A stretch of 64,000 nucleotides of DNA from Gadus chalcogrammus. Lineage: Eukaryota > Chordata > Actinopteri > Gadiformes > Gadidae. The position numbers were made by a program, and so were the translations under genes. Numbering within the stretch: position 1 is the first letter of the stretch; each line of letters starts with the position of its first letter. Positions 1 through 12,280 of the stretch are shown here, one piece after another. Under the pieces are notes generated by a model. The model made no database searches. It worked only from the letters and a program-made list of their open reading frames with translations, and was not told where the DNA came from. Location: positions 30,773,184-30,837,183 of the forward strand of contig NC_079427.1 of assembly GCF_026213295.1 (NCBI RefSeq), read 5' to 3'.

Positions 1-923
1 AATAAACAAACTGGCTGACCCCTAGCAGCAGGCATGTGTGCTATGCGCTGGTTTTCTTTAGGTGTAGGCTTATCGCTCACAGATTGCCTTAGGACAGCCA
101 ATGTACCGCAGAGACCCCCGTCCGGCCGCGGGACCCGCTCTCTCGGTTGCTGGAATACATCTCATCCCGAGACGGGTTGATCCTATTTGTGTGTGGCTGG
201 TTTCTTTCCACCAAAGGTATATTAATAAAATGCCATTATTGTAGCAGAACTATTGGACCACGATGGTCTAATGATCTGACATATGGGTTTGGTTTCCCTG
301 CTTATCGTTGTGGTCCTAGTTAGACTGACCCTCATGGCGGTTTAGGAGCATGGCCCTGCGGTCTTCGGTGAGGGTTTCACTTCGCAATAATACAACCACC
401 TGATGCCGCCGATTAAATTCCATTCAAAACCTACTATCGTTGTGAGCATATTGCCGATGCATTATTTATGTTTATTTTTAGTACCTTATGGAAGTATGTT
501 GTCTTTCCCTACGAGAGTATTGTACTTTGTTAATACATAATAATGAACTTTTATTTTTTTATACATTGGTAGTCAAGGCGGGGCCCTATTGTTGTTAAGG
601 CGGACGCCTTAACCATACAGTGCTGTGGGAAACACTGATGTCATCTGATCACGGAAAGCTTATTTAGCTTCCTACCTCTGTCTAATAAACAGACAATTAT
701 GATGCCTCAATCATATCAAATGTGCTAGGCTAAAGGGAATGTAAAAAAACTCCTTTCTTGCTAGTTCAAGCATGTGGACAATGTTGAATAAATTTCATCA
801 TTTCCAACTCGTCATAGCTGGGATGCACCGTTGGGGGTGGCCAGTACATCCTTGATGAATAGAGGGCGCAAATGTTGCTTAGTGGTGCGTTAATAGTCTG
901 CTTTTTGTGTGGAGTTAGGGTTG
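1..923. other. Non-coding, no recognised feature (copy 1)
   Basis: AT-rich sequence with no coding potential or clear repeat structure that I could identify; the same sequence is at 27512-28434. It lies in what would be the intron between the exons at 23967 and 32979. Confidence 0.5.
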
Positions 924-1229
924 TGGGTCTAGGGGTGTGGGGCTAGGAGCTTGTGTTGGGCTAGGAGCTTGTGTTGGGCTAGGAACTTGTGTTGGGCTAG
1001 GGGTGTGGGGCTAGGAGCTTGTGTTGGGCTAGGAGCTTGTGTTGGGCTAGGGGTGTGGGGCTAGGAACTTGTGTTGGGCTAGGGGTGTGGGGCTAGGAGC
1101 TTGTGAGTGGCTAGGAGTGTGTGGTTAGGAGCTTGCGTTGGGCTAGGGGTGCGGGTATAGGAGCTTGTGTTGGGATAAGGGTGATGGGAGGTAGGAGCTT
1201 GTGTTGGGCTAGGGGTGTCGGGCTAGGAT
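924..1229 (+). repeat. Minisatellite, unit about 18 bp (copy 1)
   Basis: Tandem units of gtgttgggctaggagctt and variants (gggctaggggtgtg), degenerating toward the right end. Same array at about 28435-28742. Confidence 0.9.
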
Positions 1230-1447
1230 ATGTGTGCTTTTGTATGCTGCAAGTTATTAATAATAAACCAAAAATTTGCCCCGTTATTCAAGTGGGTATA
1301 TTCATGCTATTGAAAAGATATTTACCGATAGTGGTTGTCATTTATTGGACAGTTGTCTATATATTCTATATAATAAACCATGAAACAAGTTAAAAGTACA
1401 CGGTATAGCCAGTGAAGCCTAAGCAGAATATAATGAATGGGCACCAG

Positions 1448-2271
1448 TAGGGGTGTAATTGATCACAAAACTCACGGTTCGGATCGTGTCACAGTTTTTG
1501 AGTCACGGGTCGGATAATTTTCGGATCAACAACAACCAACCAACAAATGTGACTTTAAAATCTTCAAATGTGTAAAGACAAAATAAAGTGTACAATTAGG
1601 TTATAATCCTGCTTCCTTTAAGCATAGTAAATATTTAAAAAAATGCTTGCGTCCACATAAAATAAAACTTATTAAAAATCATTTAAAATTAATAAAGTGC
1701 AATCTGAGGCATTATTCCTTCGTCTTTTTAACATGGATAGTAAATAAAATTAAAAAAAAATTGTTCAGAGGAAGCACAGAGAACCAGGCGAAAAGATTAC
1801 AACCAAACACAAACGGCCCATTTCCGGTTCCGGGTCCGGTTTCCGTTTGAATGGGATTTACGAAGCGCCAAATAAAACATGACAAACTATTTCGCGAAGA
1901 TACTTAATTAGGAACATCAACGAACACCACTAACCACTCGGTGAGTTGCACATTTCTGAAAACGAACGTTTCGGGTTGTTTTAAGTGCCGGTTTGTGAAT
2001 GCCCAAAGCCAACCATTCTGAAGCAGGCAGGGGCGAATCGAAACCTGAGACGGGACCAATAGTCAACATATCAGTGTTTCCTCCTAGACAACCAGAAAGG
2101 GGGCTCAATGTGCTAAATACGGAATTGTCCTTTAAACATGCACTGATCACGTGAACGCACACTTTTTTTCTTCTTTTTTTTTTATCAGCCGATCCACGGA
2201 TCACTTGCGTCCCGAACCGTGAGGGTTGATCCGTACGGATCACGGGTTACCCGTGAACTGTTGCACCACTA
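1448..2271. mobile_element. hAT-type non-autonomous element (copy 1), TSD GGCACCAG
   Basis: Bounded by TAGGGGTGTAATTGATCAC at the left and GTGAACTGTTGCACCACTA at the right, with perfect 8-bp target duplications GGCACCAG at 1440-1447 and 2272-2279. The 824-bp body has no transposase. Its inner part (about 1880-2125) is related to one arm of the foldback element at 51373-52126. Confidence 0.85.
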
Positions 2272-3052
2272 GGCACCAGACAGGTTTCAGAGCCCCATGG
2301 TCTGCTAGGTGCCGAGGTCACTTCGTCACACTTCTCTCCCCGTCTCAACCGACAAGAGAAGTCGGCTCATCAGTAGAGATCTTCCATTTATCATCTAGTT
2401 TGTCTGAAAAAGAAGATTTTTTTTCAGACAAATTAGGTAATTTGCATTTATCATTATAATAATTTATTTGTGCTCTTGCAATTTAGCGTTTTCCGACTTG
2501 GTTGTTCGAACGCACGCAGGTCAGCGTTTCCCACTCCCGACTTACCACTAAGACGAACGCAGCATGTGTTGATGTTCTCTGCCTGTATAGTGAATGAGCT
2601 CGCGTCAGGTGATGGTATCGGATCGGCGCATAGACGATAAAGGATAAGAGTCTTGTAAGAGTTGTGGGCATGCCCGCTGATACCCGATATCTTTAGGCAG
2701 TATAGGGGGCATTTCCAATACTGGTATCGGTGTCGGATCAACTTTTCTCATCAGATGGTCGGCTTCATAATAGGGGTGTACGGTATAAACTGTATAGAAA
2801 GTACACCGGTGTGAATTTGCACTTCGGTATGGATTTTGACGTTACCGTGAGTCTGGTAGACAGTGTTCTGTGTAACGGGAAACAATGTAAGTAACGCGTT
2901 AAAACAGAAACGTAACTACTTTTTCATGTAATTAGTAAAGTTACGTGCAACTACTGAAAATATGGTAACTAAACGTAGTTCGTTTTTCAATTCGGCGCTA
3001 TACGTTACTCTTCACAGGGAAAGATTTGACAGCGATACTGCCTTCTCAGTCA

Positions 3053-3236
3053 GTATGCTATTGCACGCAGGCGCGCAGCAAGTGTGCCTTCGTGCTTACG
3101 CAATAGCATACTAATGCTATTGGGAAGTAATAGTAGTGAAATCACTTCACAATAGCAATAGCTATTGTGAAGTGACTTCGCAATAGCTATTGTGAAGTGA
3201 CTTCACAATAGTAGTGCTCGTGAAGTCCCTTCACAA
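3053..3236. repeat. Palindromic AATAGCTATTG/GTGAAGTGACTTC array
   Basis: Begins with an inverted pair (gtatgctattgc ... gcaatagcatac) and continues as two or three units of caatagctattgtgaagtgacttc, each self-complementary, so it can form cruciforms. Copy at about 30568-30751. Confidence 0.75.
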
Positions 3237-4302
3237 GCCCTCATTCCACACCGTACGAGACAGACGCAGGTAGCATGACGTGCTGTCTCTGCAGCTCTTC
3301 CACAGTTATCGCTTCCCCAGGCATTTTCCAAAGCCAGTCGTAAACGCTGTCACTTAGTATAACGCCACGATGTGATGCTAATTTCATATACAACTTGGCA
3401 ACAATTATAAAACTCATACCCAACAACGGTACTAAAAAGATAGCACAAAGTTGCCGTGGGTCGTAACATCATAATATATATCGCGGTTTCAGTCATTTCA
3501 CAAACCGTAGGAAAGTAAAAAGGAAAATGGGTGAGTTCAATGGAAAAGCCCTGGGTTTAGACATGGTTCTAATGCAGGCCTCCACACCATGCTGACAGCT
3601 TCTTCTGGGGTCCATTCTGCTGTTCTCTATCCTCTGTATAAGATCACCAGGCCGCCCATAGCATGTAAACCTCAGCCTAGCGTGGAAACATTCCCCGTTT
3701 GAACAGCAGATTGCTCAGAGCACAGGGAATCAATCCCACTCACAAACACTGAGCCCTCCCTGTGCAAAACTGCACATCGGGTCATCTTTGACCCCTGAGA
3801 TTCCAACATGCGTGTCGCCGGTCTTCTGCCGCCTGGAGGGGCCTCGGTGGGGAGGAGGGGGGCCCCGTCATCTCATGCAGTTGGATGATTTACCTAACGC
3901 CCCCTTCACCACCTCCTTCTCTTCCTCCTGCCCCTCTTGAATTAGGTTGTCTGTAACTCCATCAGCAGGGTAGGTTCACAGCCGTTCATACGGCTCAGAG
4001 CCTCGCCGGGCCCCACCGAATCCCTGCTACACAGGAGGGAGGGGGAGGGAACAGGGGCGGTCTGAAGGGCAGAGCAGGGGGGGTGCTTGGAAGAGGAGGA
4101 CCTATGTGGAGACACGCTGGCCAAGGGGAACAGTGACAGGGCCAGTCTTTCTCAGGGGCACCTGTGGGGGAAAACAGGAAAAGGGCGGAAAAATAGCAAC
4201 AAAAAAATAAGCGAAGGAGGGGCTCTGGAGAGGATCCTATACCGCTCTGTTCGTCTGGCCTGGTTTGCCTTCTCCACACACTCCCCACATACAACGTTCT
4301 GC

Positions 4303-4342
4303 ATGGGGAACCGCACGTCCCGCGAGCAGGAGGACTCCCAGG
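4303..4342 (+). CDS. Candidate alternative first coding exon MGNRTSREQEDSQ (copy 1)
   Basis: ATG at 4303 starts MGNRTSREQEDSQ and ends with a single G before gtacgt. The phase-1 exit fits the phase-1 polyQ exon. MGNRTS fits the N-myristoylation consensus (Gly2, Ser6, Arg7). The Kozak context is weak (T at -3, G at +4). The same 40 nt are in copy 2. Confidence 0.3.
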
Positions 4343-5460
4343 GTACGTGGTTCGCCTGCAATTTCTGACCCTCACAATCTTAGCCACATCCCCTCCCTGT
4401 GACTGCTATCTTGACTCCTTTCTCACCATGGCCTTTCTCTTGTAAATATCGAATCTATTCATACACCCAGAGCGTTATCCATGGAAGGTATTTTCATTGC
4501 TGTTTCCAGTCTGCTTTCCTCCTTTCTCTCAATCTCCCCGTTTCTCTCGGTCCATTCCCCTGCTGTCTCCCAGTGGCTGTGGGTTTTGACTATATTTAGG
4601 TGTGTGTGGCTCCCAGTCAACAATGCCGACGGGCTAATGTGACTGAAACGCACTTGGGGAGGGAGCGAGAGCTGGAGAAGGGGCACAGACGAGAGCTATC
4701 AAAGGGTCTGGGCGGGGGGAAAATAAACTACCTTTTTATAGTGCTTTCTTTGTACTTTGAAAGGGAAATCAAGGGGGATGTAAGATAGGTTGGCTGTGCA
4801 GGCCGGGGCATTTTGTGGACTGAGGCTGGCTAATGCTGGAGGTGCTTGTTGACAATATCGATTGCTGGAACATATTCGGTCTTTGAACTTGGGTACTTTG
4901 TGTATATCTTTTTTTTGTATCTTGGTATCTTCAGAGGTCTAGTGGCTCTTGGACTGACGGCTTTTTTTGGAGTTGGATGGTCATGGTCATAAGGCTCTGT
5001 GTTTCACACAGAGCAGTATTGGGGGTGGGGGGTTAACTGGTCGACCGTACCAAAAGTCCTTGAACTGATCAACATCTCCATAAGAATGTCTCTGTTGTCA
5101 ACAGACAAATGTACACCTATCAGGGAGGGTTTCCTAACTCTCCTGCAAGTGAGGAACATTCGTTATGACTCTCTTTGGGACAATCTTCACACGAAGCCAC
5201 ACTGTGTAGAGCATGGCCCTCGCTGTTCACCCTAACATAGAGCGCTGTCACTCTAGAGTGACATGTTCACTCTAGAGCACCCATGGCTCGCTGTTACACA
5301 CGTGTCAAACATCACTGATGGATGTCCATAGTGTGTAAACCCGGTGTGGGTGCGTGTCTGTGTGCTAGTGCCTAACTAAATCTACTTCCAATGTCAAGCC
5401 AGCATGCTCCTGTCAAAGTGAGGCCAATGGTCTGGTTGACACCGTCTGTTTGGTCCACAG

Positions 5461-5816
5461 CGGGGGCCTACTACCCGGCCCAGTTTGCGTCCCCTGTGCA
5501 GGCGGCGCCGGTCATCATGAGCCCCGCCCCACAGCAGCAGCAGCAGCAGCAACAGCAGCAACAGCAGCAACAACAACAACAGCAGCATCAACAGCAGCAA
5601 CAACAGCAACAACATCAACAACAACAGCAGCAACAACAGCAACAACAACAGCAACAACAGCAACAACATCAACAACAACAGCAACAAGCACATCAGCAGC
5701 AGCAGCAACAGCAGCAACAGCAGCAGCAGCAGCAGCAGCAGCTGCAGCAGCAGCAGCAGCAGCCGACTCCACCTCCACCTTCCCAGCACATCGCCACCAA
5801 GCGAGAACGCAAACAG
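5461..5816 (+). CDS. eif4g1: Second copy of the eif4g1 polyQ exon, out of order
   Basis: Same 356-nt exon as 32979-33334, with identical translation including the whole 77-codon Q tract and the same splice sites. It lies 9.5 kb upstream of the start-codon exon, where it has no place in eIF4G1. Its flanks are the same as those of the other copy over more than 8 kb. Most likely an assembly duplicate; if it were real it could only be a non-functional partial duplication 5' of the gene. Confidence 0.85.
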
Positions 5817-8201
5817 GTAAAGTCACCCTCATCCTCGTCTCACTTCTTAAATGCTTTTTCGACTTTTCCCTTTGCTTTAGACTTATGACGTATGTATACA
5901 TGTTATACGTCTGCTAAGCTAGACCAATCTAACTATTACATAGCAGGACTGCTGGATCCGAGATGACCCTCATCCTAACAGCACTTTGTCTAGAGGACTG
6001 AAGCTCTACTGTGTGCAGTTGGTGCAGATGATTTGGCTCTGATCACTTGTTCCCCACGTTAGCACACTCAGCTATTTTATCGTACTTTTGAGAATCTTCT
6101 TCACTTTAAGTGGAAACCAAATGGCAAAATAGATGTTGGATATTTGTAGTCTCACGTTTTAAGATGATTCTTCTGTTGGCGAAGCTTCCAAATGTAACAA
6201 TGAAAATATGAACTTTATCCCTACAGACCTACTCCTAAAGTCTGATATGGCCTATTTAGTTTCTATATAGAAGTAAGGGTAGGTTCCAAAGGTCAGCTAG
6301 GGAATGTTTAAGGTCAGAGCTTAGTGAGTATGTTAATTGAATGTACATAATGATGGAACGTTTAAATCGGCTCAACTTGTATCTCAACCAGATCCATTAT
6401 TCTGTGAGTGAAACCCATTGGTGTATCCAGTCCAACCTGGTTACCAGGTCACGTGTTTACACCGGGAAATAGCCCAATACGGACACTTAAAAGTCTCCAC
6501 CAGAAACTGCAGTGTTTTTAGTGATATGCTGTATCAGTGACTGTACTGCTGTTGTTTCAGTGCGAAGCCAACAGCGGGACCGGTTTTGCAATGATGTCGA
6601 GTTTCAATCTGAGGCTCTGGATGTTTCCTGAACCCTGTCCAACTTGGGGATGGCTGCGAGAACTAATGTCGTTCTGAACCGGCTCCCAGCCTGGTTCCTC
6701 TGTGAAAAAGGTTGCTCTCTGACAGAGCGGAACAGCTCTCCCATGCCCTTTGATGCTTTTCTTTCTGTGCTTTTCACACCAAAAGTGTTTGTCCACTCTC
6801 TAATGCTTGGATGCCTGGGGTCTGATTCTGCACCTGTTTTACTGACCTGATTTAGTGTTTTTTATGGTAAATGCATTGTGTCAAGCCTTAATGACATGAT
6901 GGTTTGGTAATTGATCATTTGATAATAGGTCAGGCATTGTGTGAGGTTTCTAGTCACTTTTCACTGTGTTTTGGACAAGATAACAACATGGTAACCTGAT
7001 CTCGTGGTATTGCTTAGTTGGATTCATTGGCTCCATAGGAGTTTTGTTCTAATGGTGTTTTCACACAAAAAGCGAAGGGTTGTTTTTGTGAATAGAGGCA
7101 CGAACCATGCGAGTCCTTGTTCACACTGGTAGAATATATATCTTTGCGCGACATTAACGTACGTCATCGGCTACAACTTATGTATGCCTCAGGATGGCGT
7201 TAGGAACCCAGACCGACGGCGTCGGGTTCTCCCATGATTTTGGGGATCCACAAGAATAGATGGTGTGATGGTCTTGCTATGGTGGTTATCTGGGCCATGG
7301 CAGGCAGGCAGAAACTTGGCGTTGACGTGAGTTGAGCCCTGCGTTCTTCATGTGACTTGCTGTTTTGCGGCATCAAACTTACGCAAGTTACGCAAATGTA
7401 AAATTGTCTTTGCTTTTGGTGTGAACAGGGCTTGAGGGACTTTTGATTAGGTTCAAACCAGACGTCCGTTGGACCCGAGTCCCCCTGAGCCTCCATGTGT
7501 CTAGGCTTCAAGCTGAGGGACCAAAGGCCCTTGATGGTCCTCTCTCCCAGCAGGGTTTGGTAGGGAGCTTATCAGTACATTTGGGGACACACAGCTGGCT
7601 CAGCGCTGGACTCTGACCCCAGAGACCACGCTGCGTGGCTGGGCCACGTGGGCCTGCACACATTCACTCGCCATGAACACAGGGGAAACACACAGTGGAG
7701 TGATTAACTGTTGTCTGTGAGGGGGGGGAAATTAGTGTGTAAAGCAACCAATCGAGGAACTTGTGATGGGATGAGTCAGTGACAAAACATCCTTTTTCTG
7801 CCTGTGGGCTTTCAGTCCTTAAATGGTTTCTTCAAGGTTGTGGTGGGGGAATATCTACCTATAGGGAAACCATGTTTTACCAACCTTCTCTTCGCATCGA
7901 GCCGTCTTCCGGGTCTCAGTTTTGTATGTAAGTGCAGTCGTCAAACTGTTATGACTTGCAGGAGCTCATTCTTACCTCCTTCTCTGGGAGACTGTATCCC
8001 CCATTCACAGACTCTGTATGTCAGAGCAGAGAGGGGAGGGGCTGTGAAGGACGTGTCAGCACATAACTCTGCTCCACGTGGCTACCGGTCTCCTCCCCCC
8101 ATTACAGCCCAAAGAGCTAAGCCCATCCCTCCCTCTCCTCTACTACCCTCCCCTTGTCTGCTGCTGTGGCATTCCCCTCTCTCCCTCCCTCTCCCTATTT
8201 C
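5817..8201. other. Intronic sequence, no feature recognised (copy 1)
   Basis: Intron 3' of the polyQ exon. Open frames here are short and show no recognisable domain. Same sequence at 33335-35720 with a few indels (for example near 6945 versus 34463). Confidence 0.6.
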
Positions 8202-8356
<155 letters not shown>

Positions 8357-8456
8357 NNNNNNNNNNNNNNNNNNNNNNNNNNNNNNNNNNNNNNNNNNNN
8401 NNNNNNNNNNNNNNNNNNNNNNNNNNNNNNNNNNNNNNNNNNNNNNNNNNNNNNNN
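8357..8456. other. Assembly gap of exactly 100 N
   Basis: One hundred N, the conventional size for a gap of unknown length, between a (CT)n microsatellite and an (ATT)n microsatellite. It joins the duplicate block to unrelated sequence. Confidence 0.99.

Positions 8457-8487
<31 letters not shown>
8457..8487 (+). repeat. (ATT)n microsatellite
   Basis: Ten ATT units right after the N gap. Confidence 0.95.
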
Positions 8488-8489
<2 letters not shown>

Positions 8490-10502
8490 ACTTCCACAAT
8501 CCACCAGTGCTCAGTGGCCAAGCCTGGTATTGCAGCTGTTTTTGCGGGCTGTGGACGGGTCTCTCAATTCATTGGGGTCCGGAAATAGATATCGCCGTCC
8601 ACTCCAATACAAGTAGGGAACAGGAAAGTGTCTCCGAAAAAATGTCTGGATAACAATCAAAGGCTCATAATTATCTTTATACCATGTACTAATAAAATGC
8701 AAGTTTTCTCTTTTCAAAACGCCTCCTCAAGCGTTTTATTAGCCGTTGTTTGCAGGAGAAGGAGAGGTGGGCAGTTGAAAGGAGTCGTAGTGAAACAAAT
8801 TTTGTTTCGGCCCGGCATCCGAGAGGGCTCAGTGCACGGCTCCGTTAACTTCTCGTGTTAGTCTTGAGTGGTTATTATGAATTTTGTTCTAAAATACAAA
8901 AAAAATATTTATGTACAAGGTGATTTTCTTTATTAGGTCAAAAAGGGACAAACTAATCTAAAATAATAATATGAATAATTGTTAAATAATAAATGTTGCC
9001 CAAATCGCTGGAGGAGTGTAATTTAAAGATCACATATAGAGAATCATCGGGGTTGCAGTCATTTATTCTTCCATGGTCAGTAAATAATGCGCCTGTGCTC
9101 GCTCAGACCTCTCGCTTATGATGCTACAATTCTAACAATGCTAGAAAACAAGAGTTTTTCGGCATTCGGCATGTCATGCACTAGGGCGTGGCTTGAGACC
9201 TCCTTTATGCGGAAGAAAATCTCTCCTTGATGTTGCCCTGCACCATTGAGCAGTTTTCATAGGAATGAAGGGGCGGCCATGATTTAGTCCGCTGTCCTTT
9301 CTTTAATAGGACCATGATCTAGACCAGCAGAGCTAACCCATAGATAAGACTCTTGCCGTATCCGGTCAGTAAAACAGCAGTGCTTTCGGCCCGCCTATAT
9401 CAGATACACCGATGTGATTGGTTAATGTTCTGGGCCAGGGGAATCGGGAAGTGAGTATATTGCTCGTTCCCAGAGTGACTCGCTGAGCAAATTCAAATTG
9501 TGCTCTTGCAAGAACTCTGGATTTCCAGGGTATCCAAAATATGGAAAATTGAGCAAATTCTGCAATATTCCACGTTTTTAGATTTTTAATACCAGATTCC
9601 GTGATTCCGTCCGCAATTTCCGCATCGCAGATGTCATAGGGCCCAATTTCTGGCAATTTCATTAGAATGAAATTGCCAGAAGTTGCATCAGCGATTCTAG
9701 CCAGAAACATTTTCACATTCATTTGATCTTTCCTCACGATCCGCTAGCTTTCTAGCCCATAAGCAGGCCGTCAAAAAAACGCATTTCTGAGGCAACCTAT
9801 GCTCCGAGATTGTACACAACAACAAATGGTACTACCATCCACTCAAAACCAAAATAAATAGTATTCCAACCAATCACTGACATGGGGTGGGTGTTGTGGG
9901 GTTTTGCGCTGCGTTCATGATAGTTTTTACTGGATGAACGAAACACGGAAGGGAGGGGCGAGCTGGCTCTGTTTGTTTGGGATCTTCGCTTCACATACAA
10001 ACAGAAGTGACGTCACCCACCATTGCTGATACAATCTTTAATATATGTACTTGTCTGTGAACATGATTTCAACCGTCATCAAATACGTTTATTTGTTATT
10101 GTTTTGATTGAGTTACCCCAAGCTGCAGAAATGACATGCAATGACTTTTAACAAGGGTAAGGTATCTGCATCAAGTTGAGTGACAGCCACCAATCCTGAG
10201 GTGAAGTCAGACGTGTTTAAGTCATGAATAACCACACTGCACATATTGACCATAAACACAATAAGCTATCATTACATTCTGGCAGTTAAAAATAATGGAA
10301 ACTTCAGAGACCATTCGGGTTAATGGCTTTGCTCGAGTTGTTCCAATACCAGTATCGGAAATGCCCCATTTGCTGCCCAAAATGCCGTATCAGATATCAG
10401 TGGGAACGCAAGTCTATGCGCCGATCCGATACATTTCGTAGCTCATTTACTAGCAGAGAACATCACCAACACGTGTTATGCTGCGTTAGTTAATGGTCGG
10501 AG
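8488..10502. other. Non-coding sequence upstream of eif4g1 exons
   Basis: No recognisable gene. 10336-10480 is the inverted relative of 2500-2740 (pieces such as tgcgccgatccgata and ccaataccagtatcgg), so it is an interspersed repeat. An open frame at 9366-9737 on the minus strand shows no domain. Confidence 0.5.
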
Positions 10503-10533
10503 GTTGGAAGCAGTGATGCCAGTAACGCGATAC

Positions 10534-10920
10534 TTAGTAGCACGTTACTGTAATCTGACTGCTTTTTTCAGTAACGACTCGCGACTGTGTGGTTCTGGAG
10601 GTCCATCCGTCGCAGGTCAATGCAACTCGTTGCACAGCGCCAAGGGATGTTTTAACCGCTTTCTTCACCTCTTCATACATCGCGGTTACAGCTGTGTCCA
10701 CCATGTACCCTCGTTGTGGTATCTTGTAACGTGGCTCTAAAGTGTGCAGCATCCACCTGAATCCAGCATTATCAACGACGCTATAAGGGCGTAAATCCTT
10801 ACAGATAAAGTGCACAATCGCCTCTGTTATGCGCTGTGCGCGAGGTGAGGTGGAGGGCAAAAAGTTGTGCAGCGTCATCTGGCTCGGTTGAGGTTGAGTC
10901 TTACCCACTCCACAGTACAC
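10534..10920 (-). pseudogene. hAT transposase fragment
   Basis: Minus-strand open frame with the typical hAT stretches FICKDLRPYSVVDNAGFRWM, LHTLEPRYKIPQR and ALTCDGWTS. It stops right after CDGWTS by running into the element's terminal repeat, so the catalytic RNase-H part and the C-terminal dimerisation region are missing. A remnant, not functional. Confidence 0.85.
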
Positions 10921-11637
10921 CCGAGGTAAATCATATAGATTTAAATGTCTGTGTTGATAGAATAATGTTAGAAATAAAACTAACCATGCATCGCATGAAT
11001 CATCGAGGGACTACTTTCTCAGCAGAAGCGGAATTCTACTATGCGCTGGTTAGGTTTGTAACCGAATCACGACAGAAGAACGTAAACAGAGAAGCGTGGG
11101 ACAGAAGCGCAATTGAACGACCAGGCAACATGATGGTTCAGTGTGCTTTTAGAAATTGTAGAAATAAACGGTACAGATGGGCACCACAAAGTTTCCACCA
11201 ATTTCCAGTGCGAGATCCAGAAAGGACTCAACTGTGGCTTGTTGCTGCTGGCTTTGACATCAAAACACCGGCTCGTACATGTAAGGTTCGTTGGATACAA
11301 CAAATTCCTCATAATCGTCTTCAAAAGCAGATGCATCGCTAACTCCTCCAAACGTGGCCATATCTTGTTAATTTAATACGCTTGTAGAATTCCTTCGTTC
11401 ACTGTACTCTGCGTTTGTAGCAATGACAGCGGCAGGTAACCTAGGTATCAGTCCGCCGCTGCCGTAGCCTACGTACAGGAATTAAACACTGCTGCTGAGA
11501 CCCCGCAATTCCCTCAAAATGCAATGCAATGCAAGGTTGGTTTTATTTCAAACATTATTCTATAAACAGACATTTAGATTTATAGTCTGTCGTTATAATT
11601 GATTTACCGCGGGTGTACTGTGGAGTGGGTAAGACTG
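10899..11637 (+). mobile_element. Nested element with ~80-bp inverted ends and a THAP domain
   Basis: Left end cttacccactccacagtaca and right end tgtactgtggagtgggtaag are inverted copies; the similarity continues inward for about 80 bp (acatttagatttata, cattattctat). The enclosed + strand open frame holds a THAP-type zinc finger. P-element-like transposons carry THAP domains and inverted ends, so a P-element-derived remnant is plausible. I found no target duplication. Confidence 0.5.
11131..11343 (+). pseudogene. THAP-domain fragment
   Basis: Encodes MVQCAFRNCRNKRY then SFHQFPVRDPERTQLWLVAA GFD: CxxxxC followed by the FP-x-W spacing of THAP zinc fingers. The rest of the domain and any catalytic region are absent. 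Confidence 0.6.
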
Positions 11638-12280
11638 TTTTTAATAGCAGGCTAGCATTGCCCGTTGACGTGCGCTAGCCTAGCACGAGCGAACTCTGCA
11701 ACTAGAAGGACTGAATGAAATGTGTTGAAAACTGTCTCCAGTGATATAGAATACCAATGCTCACTTCGGAATCAGGCCCTATGTCCAAAATTCCGAACTA
11801 CCCCTTTAACAACAAAGTATCGATATTTGGAGTTGAACAAATCGATATTTTATCGGCCAGCAAAGTATCGCGATATATTGCCGTATTGATTTTTTTACCC
11901 ACCCCTAGTAACGAGTAATCTAACTCGTATCTATTTCCAAACCAGTAATCAGATTAAAGTTACTTATCCAAGTTACTCTGCCTTACTATTTTGGTAATTT
12001 TCATAAGGAAAAATATTTATTTTGCTTTCTTCTTGCCTCCCGGTGAGTGACAAGTACCACATATGCGACAAGTGACACGCAGACGCGCAGGAAGAATTTT
12101 GACGGGTGTGCGGGGGTACACTTAAGTATTCTAAAGATACTTTTACAAAGGCTCTATTCTGCAGAGCACTCTACAACTTGTTTTTCGTTGTTGTGTCTGG
12201 CTGTGAGTGTGCGTGCATGCTATAGTAGGCTGAATCGCAATCGCGTCAAAACAAATCTGATTGGCCAATACACATTGAAG

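Larger units (their letters stand above)
2272..5460. other. Intronic sequence with old repeats and candidate alternative exon (copy 1)
   Basis: 2454-2760 is an inverted relative of 10336-10480 (an interspersed repeat). 2775-2880 resembles 39760-39840. 3053-3236 is a palindromic caatagctattg array. No conserved host coding sequence except the candidate at 4303-4342. Same content at 29788-32978. Confidence 0.6.

Noticed and set aside
3241..3426. Minus-strand 61-codon open frame ending ..VEELQRQHVMLPASVSYGVE (also at 30756)
   Set aside because: No recognisable domain, no splice context; probably transposon-derived or chance.
5394..5901. Poly-L, poly-A and poly-V open frames over the polyQ tract
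   Set aside because: Other-frame readings of CAG/CAA repeats. Repeat-associated translation cannot be judged from sequence.
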